Assembly (NCBI GenBank): GCA_009705235.1
Contig: WLCR01000065.1
Span: 1-6,348, forward strand
Reading direction: 5' to 3'
From: Actinomycetota bacterium
Lineage (GTDB): Bacteria > Actinomycetota > Actinomycetes > Nanopelagicales > Nanopelagicaceae
DNA: 6,348 nucleotides
The position numbers and the translations under genes were made by a program. Numbering within the stretch: position 1 is the first letter of the stretch; every line of letters starts with the position of its first letter. A model generated the notes under the pieces. It made no database searches. It saw only the letters and a list, made by a program, of their open reading frames with translations, and had not been told where the DNA came from. Of this stretch, positions 1 through 6,069 are shown in pieces.

Positions 1-789
1 GATCAGATGGCAGACATGGGCTTCTTGCCTGTTGTTAAGGAAATTCTTGATCAGGCAAAGCTTGATGGTCAGCGTCTTCTGTTCTCTGCAACTCTTGACC
101 GTGGTGTTGATTCATTGGTTCGTCAGTACTTGAAGAACCCAAAGACTCACTCACTACAAAATGACCGTGCATCAGTGTCAACAATGGAGCACTACGTATT
201 AGTAATGAACCCAACTGATAAAGATGACATCACAAATCAGGTTGCAGCTCGTAACGGAAAAACTATTTTGTTCGTAAAAACTCAACGCGGCGCAGATCGC
301 TTAGCTGACAAACTTGCTCACGCAGGTGTTCCAGTTGGTGCATTGCACGGTGGAAAGTCACAAGCTGTTCGCACACGTACTTTGGCTCTTTTCAAGGAAA
401 CTGCTAATGCCGCCCTGGTTGCAACAGATGTTGCAGCACGTGGTATTCACGTTGATGGAATTTCACTAGTTGTGCATGTCGATGCCCCAACAGATCACAA
501 AGATTATTTGCACCGCGCTGGTCGTACAGCACGTGCTGGAGAAGCCGGAACTGTTGTAACTCTTGCGACAACACGTCAGCAGAAATCAATTGGTGGACTT
601 ACACAACGTGCCGGCGTAACCCCTAAGTTTGTTGGCGTTACACCGTTAAGTACTGAATTAATGAAGATTACGGGTGCACAGGAGCCAACAGGTGTTCCAT
701 ACATCGTGCCAATCGTTGAAAAGTCTGTTCGCAGTGGTGGAAAGCGCCCTCGTCCAAACTCAAGTCAGCGTCGACGCCGTCCTCACTAA
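1..789 (+). CDS. DEAD-box ATP-dependent RNA helicase, 3' part (5' end outside window)
   Basis: This is the C-terminal portion of an ATP-dependent RNA helicase that remodels RNA structure in the cytoplasm. The frame is open from base 1. The first codon (Asp) followed by QMADMGF matches the sequence right after motif II, so the window most likely starts at the last Asp of DEAD and the internal ATG at 7 is not the start. Motif III (SAT) is at 85-93. The second RecA-like domain shows ILFVKTQRGADRLA (motif IV area, about 265-310), ATDVAARGIH (motif V, 421-450) and HRAGRTAR (motif VI, 511-534). The tail after about base 720 is basic and ends in an Arg-rich stretch before His, typical of RNA-binding helicase tails. 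The class resembles RhlE-type bacterial helicases, but the subfamily cannot be fixed without the N-terminal half. The M3 peptidase gene starts 16 bp downstream, with no visible terminator between them. Confidence 0.93.
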   Translation, partial: DQMADMGFLPVVKEILDQAKLDGQRLLFSATLDRGVDSLVRQYLKNPKTHSLQNDRASVSTMEHYVLVMNPTDKDDITNQVAARNGKTILFVKTQRGADRLADKLAHAGVPVGALHGGKSQAVRTRTLALFKETANAALVATDVAARGIHVDGISLVVHVDAPTDHKDYLHRAGRTARAGEAGTVVTLATTRQQKSIGGLTQRAGVTPKFVGVTPLSTELMKITGAQEPTGVPYIVPIVEKSVRSGGKRPRPNSSQRRRRPH

Positions 790-799
790 TTAGTACAGT
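771..799 (+). promoter_or_regulatory. Putative leaderless promoter of the M3 peptidase gene
   Basis: TACAGT at 794-799 fits the TANNNT -10 consensus and lies six bases before the ATG at 806, so transcription would begin at or next to the start codon. TCGACG at 771-776, inside the end of the helicase gene, is a fair -35 match (compare TTGACA) at 17-bp spacing. No Shine-Dalgarno sequence is present between the helicase stop and the ATG. The call comes from sequence pattern only; read-through from the helicase gene is also possible. Confidence 0.45.
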
Positions 800-805
800 T
801 CGCGC

Positions 806-2839
806 ATGACAAACGCGAATCCATTTGCCCAACGAAGCACCCTTGAATACGAGCTACCTCCATTTGCTGTAATCAAAGAGGAGCACTATCTACCTGCCTT
901 CTATGAAGGATGCGCGCAGCATCTAGTTGAAGTTCAGGCAATTCTGGATACGCCAGGTGCTGCAACCTTTGAAAACACAATTGTTGCTTTAGAAAAAAGT
1001 GGGCAGTACTTAGGGCGAATGTTGCGAGTTTTCTACAATAAGTCTTCAAGTGATACCAATGATTCACTTGATGCTATTGAAGAAGAAATTGCACCAAAAT
1101 TAGCGGCGCATCAAGATGCAATTAGCTTGAATCCTGTGCTGTTTAAGCGAATTAAGGATCTCTACGATGCTCGCGAATCTCTTGGACTGAACAGCGAAGA
1201 TGCCTGGTTGCTAGAACGTTATTACAAAGACTTGATTCACGAAGGTGCTCACTTAACCGAGGCTCAACGTGGACGTCTGAAGGAGCTCAATGAGGAGCTC
1301 TCATCTCTTGAAACTCTTTTCTCCAAGAATGTTTTAGCAGATACCAATGATTTAGCAGTTCTTGTTGAATCCATTGAAGAACTCGATGGTCTCAGTGAGA
1401 ATCAGATTGCCGCTGCAGCTGCTGCTGCAAAAGATCGCGGTCATGCCGGTAAGTGGCTTATTGGAATGGTGAACTTCACCGGTAACCCAGTCCTTGATTC
1501 GCTTACAAATCGTGAACTACGCAAAAAAATCATGGAGGATTCCAAGTTAAAGGCTAATCGACCTAATGAAAACGATAACAAGCCTGTTTTGCTTAAGATG
1601 GTCAAGCTTCGCGCTGAGCGTGCAAAACTCTTTGGCAAAGAGACTCATGCTGAACATGTCATTGCAGTACAAACCGCTGAGCATCCAAACAATGTTCATG
1701 CAATGCTTCGAAAGATCGCGCCTGCCGCGGTCCGTAACGCAAAGGCAGAGGCTGACGATCTGAAAAAATCTGCCGGCACCGATATTGAAAGCTGGGACTG
1801 GGGTTTCTATACCGAGAAAGTTCGTCTTGAAAAGTACAACATTGATACAACAAAGATGCGGCCTTACTTCGAGCTAGAACGAGTACTACATGATGGTGTT
1901 TTCTTTGCAGCCAACAAGTTGTTCGGAATTACCTTTAAAGAACGTCCAGATTTAGTCACTTATCATCCTGAAGCGCGAGCATTTGAAGTCAATAATGAGG
2001 ATGGAACAAAAGTTGGTCTATTCATCGGAGATTTCTTTACCCGTGATTCAAAGCGCGGTGGGGCCTGGATGAATAGCCTTGTAAACCAAAACTTTCTATT
2101 TGATCAACTTCCGGTTGTTGTAAACAACTTGAATATTCCAAAACCACCTGCTGGAAAGCCAACTCTTCTAACTTTTGCCGAGACAACGACTCTGTTCCAC
2201 GAGTTTGGTCATGCACTTCATGGATTGCTGTCACAAGTTAAATACCCACGTGTTTCAGGTACTTCAGTTCAACGTGACTTTGTTGAATTCCCATCACAAG
2301 TAAATGAGATGTGGATCCTGTGGCCAGAAGTAGTAGAAAACTATGCGCGTCATTTTGAAACTGGTGAGAAGTTACCGCAAGAATGGATCGATAGTCTGGA
2401 TGCTGCAAGTACTTTCAATGAAGGTCATGCGACAACAAGTTATTTGGCTGCTGCAACACTTGATTTAGCATGGCACTCACTTAATGTTGAAGAAGCAGCA
2501 AAGGTCACTGATGTTGAGGCATTTGAAGCTCAAGCGATAAAGGATTACGGCTTAGATTTTGCACCAGTCCCAACTCGTTACCGATCTACATACTTCAGCC
2601 ACATCTTTGCCGGTGGATATTCATCGGGTTACTACGGCTATATCTGGTCTGAGGTATTGGATGCAGATACCGTTGACTGGTTTAAGGAAAATGGTGGATT
2701 GCTACGTGCCAATGGCGAACATTTCAAGAACACACTTCTTGGACGGGGTGGTTCGATCGATTCTATGCAAATGTTCCGCAACTTCCGTGGCCGAGATTCA
2801 AAAATTGAGCCTCTTCTGAAGCGACGCGGTCTGCTGTAA
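806..2839 (+). CDS. dcp: M3 family zinc oligopeptidase (peptidyl-dipeptidase Dcp-like)
   Basis: This is a thimet-type zinc metallopeptidase that cleaves short peptides in the cytoplasm, the last stage of protein turnover or imported-peptide use. At 677 residues it has the usual length of the Dcp/oligopeptidase A group (about 680). The zinc site is complete: HEFGH at residues 465-469 gives His465, catalytic Glu466 and His469. The third ligand is Glu494 in FVEFPSQ, 29 residues after the first His, the spacing seen in Dcp. The substrate-side loop YFSHIFAGGYSSGYYGY spans residues 596-612. The N terminus (NPFAQRSTLEYELPPF) is typical of the family and there is no signal peptide. A run of seven alanines near residues 203-209 is the only low-complexity spot. 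The start is well fixed: an in-frame TAG at 791 precedes it, and no other start codon lies between. Dcp (dipeptide release from the C terminus) versus OpdA specificity is inferred from overall resemblance only. Confidence 0.93.
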   Translation: MTNANPFAQRSTLEYELPPFAVIKEEHYLPAFYEGCAQHLVEVQAILDTPGAATFENTIVALEKSGQYLGRMLRVFYNKSSSDTNDSLDAIEEEIAPKLAAHQDAISLNPVLFKRIKDLYDARESLGLNSEDAWLLERYYKDLIHEGAHLTEAQRGRLKELNEELSSLETLFSKNVLADTNDLAVLVESIEELDGLSENQIAAAAAAAKDRGHAGKWLIGMVNFTGNPVLDSLTNRELRKKIMEDSKLKANRPNENDNKPVLLKMVKLRAERAKLFGKETHAEHVIAVQTAEHPNNVHAMLRKIAPAAVRNAKAEADDLKKSAGTDIESWDWGFYTEKVRLEKYNIDTTKMRPYFELERVLHDGVFFAANKLFGITFKERPDLVTYHPEARAFEVNNEDGTKVGLFIGDFFTRDSKRGGAWMNSLVNQNFLFDQLPVVVNNLNIPKPPAGKPTLLTFAETTTLFHEFGHALHGLLSQVKYPRVSGTSVQRDFVEFPSQVNEMWILWPEVVENYARHFETGEKLPQEWIDSLDAASTFNEGHATTSYLAAATLDLAWHSLNVEEAAKVTDVEAFEAQAIKDYGLDFAPVPTRYRSTYFSHIFAGGYSSGYYGYIWSEVLDADTVDWFKENGGLLRANGEHFKNTLLGRGGSIDSMQMFRNFRGRDSKIEPLLKRRGLL

Positions 2840-2865
2840 CCATTTATTTATAGGTTTTCTAGCGG

Positions 2866-2871
2866 TAAGTT
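2866..2871 (+). promoter_or_regulatory. Putative -10 element of a leaderless pulA promoter
   Basis: TAAGTT fits TANNNT and is followed by six bases and then the pulA ATG, the same geometry as upstream of the M3 peptidase and DUF5302 genes. The 38-bp gap has no Shine-Dalgarno sequence near the ATG. At 17-bp spacing the -35 position reads TTTATT, a poor match. No clear palindromic operator for a sugar-responsive LacI-type regulator is visible in the gap. Confidence 0.42.
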
Positions 2872-2877
2872 GCGGTC

Positions 2878-5247
2878 ATGAGAAACCAATCCTTATCCAA
2901 GAAAATTCAATTGCTGGTGGCCTTAATTGCAACCTTTTCCTTTGGCTTACCTGCAATTGCATCGGCTGTACCAGCAACCATCAATCTGACTGTCCACTAT
3001 CAGCGACCTGGTAATGACTATCAGGATTGGAATTTATGGTTGTGGAAAAACCTAACCTCTGGAGCAGATGTTGATGTTGATTCCAAGGGAGTTACTTTTA
3101 CCTCAGCTGATGATTTTGGAAAGATTGCCACGGTGAAAATTGAAGGTATGGAAAAGTTTGAAAATGTTGGCATTATCGTAAGAAAAGGTGCTTGGGATTC
3201 AAAAGATATGGGTGATGATCGATTTATCACCAATATTCCAGATAATGGAAATGTTGAAATTTGGTTACGACAAGGAGACCCGACAATTCACTACTCAATT
3301 CCTACTACACCGATTCCAAAAAATCCCGCAGTTGAATTAACAAAGCTGTATGACTCCCCTGAATTTGCAGCTAAGTACACCTATACCGGTAACGATTTGG
3401 GTGTCACATATACAAAGGCTTCAACAAAACTACGTGTGTGGGCTCCAACGGCAACTGCAGTTAATGTTGTGACTTATAAGGAATCTGATTCCCCTTCATC
3501 ATCTGGTGCTTTGACAAAAATGTCATACGACACAAAGGGAACCTGGGTTGCAACTCTTAAAGGGGATCAAAATGGCACGGTATTTAACTATCGAGTCAGT
3601 GTAAATAACACAATAAATGAAGCAGTGGATCCGTATGTACGCGCTACAACCGTTAACGGAGCTCGTGGAGTAATCGTGAATTTGGATGCCACAGATCCAA
3701 AGGGTTGGGGTACTTCAAAACCAAAATTTAGTGGCAAGCCGACTGATGCCATCATTTATGAACTTCACGTTCGGGATCTTTCAGTGGATGCATCTAGTGG
3801 TATTTCAGCAAAAAATAAGGGCAAGTTCTTAGCGCTTGCAGAGTTGAATACAAGTAATAACGGGCAAAAAACGGGTGTTTCCGCGATTAAAGATCTTGGA
3901 GTAACTCACGTCGAGTTACTACCGATCTTTGACTTCGCTACAGTTAATGAAAATCTCCCTTCATTTAACTGGGGTTATGATCCTCAAAATTACAACGTCC
4001 CCGAAGGTTCTTATAGCTCAGATCCGAAGAAGCCAACAGCACGCATTACGGAACTGAAAAGTGCAATTATGGGATTGCATAAAGCTGGGCTTCGCGTGAA
4101 TATGGATGTGGTTTATAACCATGTTTCAAACGCAAATACATTTAGTCAAAACTTGATTGTTCCAGGATATTTCTTCCGTCGAGATGACAACGGAAACTTA
4201 ACAAGTGGTAGCGGCTGTGGCAACGATGTTGCATCAGAGCGACCAATGGTTCGTAAATTTATCGTCGATTCAGTCAAGTACTGGACAACTGAGTACAACT
4301 TAGATGGATTCCGTTTTGACTTGATGGGATTAATGGACATAGAAACCATTAACGAAATCACAACTGTATTGAAGAAAATTGATCCAACTATTCTTGTGAT
4401 TGGTGAAGGTTGGAACATGGGAACTCTTCCAGCAAATAAGAGAGCTAACCAGCTCAATATCTCTGAGTTGCCTAGAGTCTCACACTTTAATGATCAGGTT
4501 CGCGATGGCATTAAGGGTTCTGTGTTTGATTCCGCAGACACGGGCTTTGCCACAGGAAAATTCACTTCAAAAATGAATGTGCTTGCAGGTATTGTCGGTA
4601 ATACCGATTACTCCACCGAGATAATGACAAAGTGGACGACTTTAGCCCCAGGTCAATCCGTAAACTATGTCGAGTCACATGACAACATGACATTGGTAGA
4701 CAAAATAACTGCCAGCGTTAAGGATGCAAAGCCAGCTGATATCGCACAATTAAGCCGACTTGCTTCTTCAATTCCGTTCCTGGCTCAAGGAATGCCATTT
4801 ATGCAAGCCGGACAAGAATTTCTGCGATCAAAGGGTGGAGATTCAAATAGCTACAAATCTAGCGACCTTGTAAATTCATTAAAGTGGAGCACGCAATCAA
4901 CAAATGCTTCTACGGTTAAGTATTTCAAGGGATTAATCGCTCTACGTAAGGCACACCCTGCTTTCCGTATGGAGACAACCGATCAAGTTCGTAAGAACTT
5001 GAAGTTCCTTACATCACCTGAAGGAACTATTGCTTACACACTCAATGGCAGCGCAGTGAAAGATTCTGCAGCGACATTGGTAGTGGTGCACAATGCAAAC
5101 ACAACTCCGCAAACAATTACTTTGCCGAAATCTGGAAGTTGGTCGGTTCTGGTTGAATCCGGGATCGCGGGAACTTCTGTTCTTCGCAAGCTAACTGGTA
5201 GCTCGGTTATTGTAGAAGCACGTTCGACTCTGGTAATTACTCAGTAA
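2878..5247 (+). CDS. pulA: Secreted type I pullulanase (GH13, with CBM41 and CBM48-like domains)
   Basis: This is an extracellular debranching enzyme that hydrolyses alpha-1,6 links in pullulan, starch or glycogen-derived glucans. The 789-residue protein starts with a Sec signal peptide: basic start, hydrophobic core about residues 10-24, likely cut after ASA at 28-30. There is no lipobox Cys, LPXTG motif or C-terminal membrane helix, so it should be released. A CBM41 alpha-glucan-binding domain (about 33-145) has aromatic residues Trp51, Trp54 and Trp56. The CBM48-like domain follows, with GNDLG at 171-175 and RVWAP at 186-190. The GH13 barrel starts near YELHVRD (294-300) and carries FNWGYDP (363-369), the pullulanase signature YNWGYDP with Phe at its first position. 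It then has region I DVVYNHV (410-416), nucleophile Asp481 in GFRFD, acid/base Glu510 in GEGW, and Asp602 in ESHDN. A beta-rich C-terminal domain follows. An in-frame TAA at 2866 fixes the ATG. All catalytic residues are intact. Confidence 0.95.
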   Translation: MRNQSLSKKIQLLVALIATFSFGLPAIASAVPATINLTVHYQRPGNDYQDWNLWLWKNLTSGADVDVDSKGVTFTSADDFGKIATVKIEGMEKFENVGIIVRKGAWDSKDMGDDRFITNIPDNGNVEIWLRQGDPTIHYSIPTTPIPKNPAVELTKLYDSPEFAAKYTYTGNDLGVTYTKASTKLRVWAPTATAVNVVTYKESDSPSSSGALTKMSYDTKGTWVATLKGDQNGTVFNYRVSVNNTINEAVDPYVRATTVNGARGVIVNLDATDPKGWGTSKPKFSGKPTDAIIYELHVRDLSVDASSGISAKNKGKFLALAELNTSNNGQKTGVSAIKDLGVTHVELLPIFDFATVNENLPSFNWGYDPQNYNVPEGSYSSDPKKPTARITELKSAIMGLHKAGLRVNMDVVYNHVSNANTFSQNLIVPGYFFRRDDNGNLTSGSGCGNDVASERPMVRKFIVDSVKYWTTEYNLDGFRFDLMGLMDIETINEITTVLKKIDPTILVIGEGWNMGTLPANKRANQLNISELPRVSHFNDQVRDGIKGSVFDSADTGFATGKFTSKMNVLAGIVGNTDYSTEIMTKWTTLAPGQSVNYVESHDNMTLVDKITASVKDAKPADIAQLSRLASSIPFLAQGMPFMQAGQEFLRSKGGDSNSYKSSDLVNSLKWSTQSTNASTVKYFKGLIALRKAHPAFRMETTDQVRKNLKFLTSPEGTIAYTLNGSAVKDSAATLVVVHNANTTPQTITLPKSGSWSVLVESGIAGTSVLRKLTGSSVIVEARSTLVITQ
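5237..5247. repeat. 11-bp palindrome across the converging pulA and YggU-gene stop codons
   Basis: TTACTCAGTAA is a perfect odd-length palindrome centred on 5242. It contains the pulA TAA (5245-5247) and the TGA of the minus-strand gene (5241-5243 read in reverse). With only one central base it cannot form a normal RNA hairpin loop, and no T-run follows, so it does not look like an intrinsic terminator. It may be chance. Confidence 0.4.
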
Positions 5248-5540
5248 AATAGTTTAGGGTCACTCAACAACTCTGAATATTTCTTTGTAATAGCTACTAG
5301 ATCACCTTGTACTAGTAAGCGTTTGTCGCGACCCAATTCGCCAAAAACTATTGTGAAATCGCGAGCGCGGCAATCAAATGCTTTTGCTAGCTCTTTTATG
5401 ACTGCTTCATTTGCTTTGCCATCTACTGCGGGTGCTTGCACCGCAACAATTAAACGCGGAGGATCTCCGGCTACACCGCCAACTTTATTTCGTGAAGAGT
5501 TTGGGCGAACCCGTATTTCAATGAGCAGTTGCTCTGGCAT
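5241..5540 (-). CDS. DUF167 / YggU family protein
   Basis: This is a small conserved protein of the DUF167 (YggU) family, whose biochemical role is unknown. Its 99 residues match the family's usual length of about 100. Family hallmarks visible are the early beta strand with VRPNSSRNKVGG (residues 11-22), the highly conserved APAVDGKANEAVIKELAKAF segment (residues 36-55) and the Gly/Arg/Lys-containing turn GELGRDKRLLV (residues 67-77). There is no signal peptide or membrane segment, so it should be cytoplasmic. Its ATG abuts the TAA of the upstream DUF5302-type gene (TAAATG), and no strong Shine-Dalgarno sequence is visible, so translation is probably coupled to that gene. Its TGA overlaps the end of pulA tail to tail by 7 bp. 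Confidence 0.9.
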   Translation of the reverse strand: MPEQLLIEIRVRPNSSRNKVGGVAGDPPRLIVAVQAPAVDGKANEAVIKELAKAFDCRARDFTIVFGELGRDKRLLVQGDLVAITKKYSELLSDPKLFY

Positions 5541-5548
5541 TTAGCCAG
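5534..5548 (-). promoter_or_regulatory. Small hairpin with the stop/start junction in its loop
   Basis: Read on the minus strand, CTGGC and GCCAG form a perfect 5-bp stem around the loop TAAAT. The loop holds the DUF5302 stop codon and the first two bases of the YggU-gene ATG. The G of the ATG sits in the stem. A ribosome finishing the upstream gene would melt it, which would suit translational coupling. The stem is short, so a functional role is tentative. Confidence 0.3.
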
Positions 5549-5732
5549 CAGAACCTGAACCCGATGGTCCGGCCTTGCGCTGAACCTGTGGAGCTCCACC
5601 ACTTCGTTGTCCACCGCGGATCTTTGATCCTGATTCGGCATGAGCTTGTGTACCTGGCGCCCCTGGCTTGTTCTTCTTTGCTTCGAGAGCAGCAAGCATT
5701 CGTGCCTTCATATCATCATTTTTATCGGCCAT
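5541..5732 (-). CDS. Small DUF5302-type actinobacterial protein
   Basis: This is a 63-residue, highly charged small protein of unknown function resembling the actinobacterial DUF5302 family. Residues 1-21 form a likely amphipathic helix (DDMKARMLAALEAKKNK). The rest is Gly/Ser/Pro/Gln-rich and probably disordered, with GGAPQVQRKAG (residues 45-55) matching the family's usual Gly-rich then basic ending. A further GPSGSGSAG tail follows. There is no signal or membrane segment. An in-frame TAG at 5742-5744 lies just upstream, and no alternative start lies between it and the ATG at 5732, so the start is secure. The gene follows bldC by 40 bp and directly abuts the YggU-family gene. A leaderless promoter is likely just upstream. 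The family assignment is from memory of its sequence pattern and is less certain than that the gene is real. Confidence 0.78.
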   Translation of the reverse strand: MADKNDDMKARMLAALEAKKNKPGAPGTQAHAESGSKIRGGQRSGGAPQVQRKAGPSGSGSAG

Positions 5733-5738
5733 GTATGC

Positions 5739-5744
5739 AGTCTA
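5739..5744 (-). promoter_or_regulatory. Putative -10 element of a leaderless promoter for the DUF5302-type gene
   Basis: On the minus strand TAGACT fits TANNNT and is followed by six bases and the ATG at 5732. A GGAAGG-like purine stretch lies about 15 bases before the ATG, too far for a normal Shine-Dalgarno sequence. No good -35 match is seen in the 40-bp gap after bldC. This is the third gene in the window with the same spacing. Confidence 0.42.
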
Positions 5745-5772
5745 CCGCCTTCCAAACTAATCGTTGGTTGGG

Positions 5773-5973
5773 TTACGAGCTTGACTCTTTGTATTCGCGC
5801 AAACGTTCAAGAACTTCTGATTCGCGATAGCGACGATGACCACCTAATGTGCGAATTGCTGTCAGCTTTCCAGCCTTTGCCCAACGGGTAACAGTCTTTG
5901 GATTTACATGAAATCGTTGTGCTACCTCTTTAGGGGTCAAAAGAACTTCAGCATCAGGGATGCGGTTGCTCAT
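5773..5973 (-). CDS. bldC: BldC-type MerR-like DNA-binding transcriptional regulator
   Basis: This is a small stand-alone DNA-binding protein of the MerR/excisionase-like winged helix-turn-helix class. In Streptomyces, BldC controls entry into development and binds as head-to-tail oligomers on direct repeats. The protein here has 66 residues, about the same as Streptomyces BldC (68). It consists almost wholly of the DNA-binding domain: LLTPKEVAQRF (11-21) then NPKTVTRWAKAGKLTAIRTL (24-43) and the wing GGHRRYRESEV (44-54). It lacks the effector-binding or dimerisation coiled coil of true MerR proteins. The ATG has a good Shine-Dalgarno sequence, unlike its neighbours. The DUF5302-type gene begins 40 bp downstream and an unrecognised gene ends 97 bp upstream of the ATG. 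In a non-sporulating relative its targets are unknown; a role in growth-state or surface-gene control would be a guess. Confidence 0.95.
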   Translation of the reverse strand: MSNRIPDAEVLLTPKEVAQRFHVNPKTVTRWAKAGKLTAIRTLGGHRRYRESEVLERLREYKESSS

Positions 5974-5978
5974 AGTGA

Positions 5979-5985
5979 CTCCTTT
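5979..5985 (-). promoter_or_regulatory. Shine-Dalgarno site of bldC
   Basis: On the minus strand AAAGGAG lies five bases before the bldC ATG. It is the only clear Shine-Dalgarno sequence upstream of a gene start in this window, and it supports the chosen start. It implies that the bldC mRNA has a 5' leader or that bldC is read from a longer transcript. Confidence 0.75.
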
Positions 5986-6019
5986 AGATTGTGCTGTGTC
6001 CGATTTAGCCTGTATTGGG

Positions 6020-6057
6020 GTGAAGTATTACCCGTATTCGAGCGTGAAGCAATACCC
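6020..6057. repeat. Imperfect 14-bp direct repeat upstream of bldC, 24-bp period
   Basis: On the plus strand GTGAAGTATTACCC (6020-6033) and GTGAAGCAATACCC (6044-6057) match at 12 of 14 positions, with starts 24 bp apart. They sit 47-84 bp upstream of the bldC ATG, in the only sizeable intergenic gap. On the minus strand the copies cover a possible weak promoter: TTGCTT (6047-6052), 16 bp, TAATAC (6025-6030). They are candidate regulator-binding sites. The gap contains no AATT pairs of the kind I recall for Streptomyces BldC sites, so autoregulation is only one option. Confidence 0.5.
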
Positions 6058-6069
6058 ACGTACTAACGA

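Noticed and set aside
7..789. ATG at 7 as the helicase start
   Set aside because: The frame is open upstream to base 1 and the preceding codons (Asp-Gln) fit the end of the DEAD motif, so the gene starts outside the window.
1411..1431. GCN repeat in the M3 peptidase gene as a possible contingency repeat
   Set aside because: The alanine codons are mixed (GCC, GCT, GCA) rather than a uniform tract, and a length change by whole codons would not shift the frame. It is ordinary low-complexity coding sequence.
3021..3233. 70-codon minus-strand frame inside pulA
   Set aside because: It lies opposite the well-supported CBM41 coding region, and its product resembles no family I know. It is an antisense shadow.
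4146..4457. 103-codon minus-strand frame inside pulA
   Set aside because: It covers the region encoding the GH13 nucleophile and acid/base motifs on the plus strand, which is clearly the coding strand. No start signal or family pattern is seen.
5564..5891. Overlapping plus-strand frames opposite the DUF5302-type and bldC genes
   Set aside because: The minus strand encodes an unmistakable BldC and a plausible DUF5302 protein. The plus-strand products have no recognisable pattern.
6018..6033. Possible intrinsic terminator of the gene upstream of bldC
   Set aside because: A short GGGT/ACCC-type stem can be drawn, but no T-run follows on either strand and the stem includes a wobble pair. The direct-repeat reading explains the bases better.
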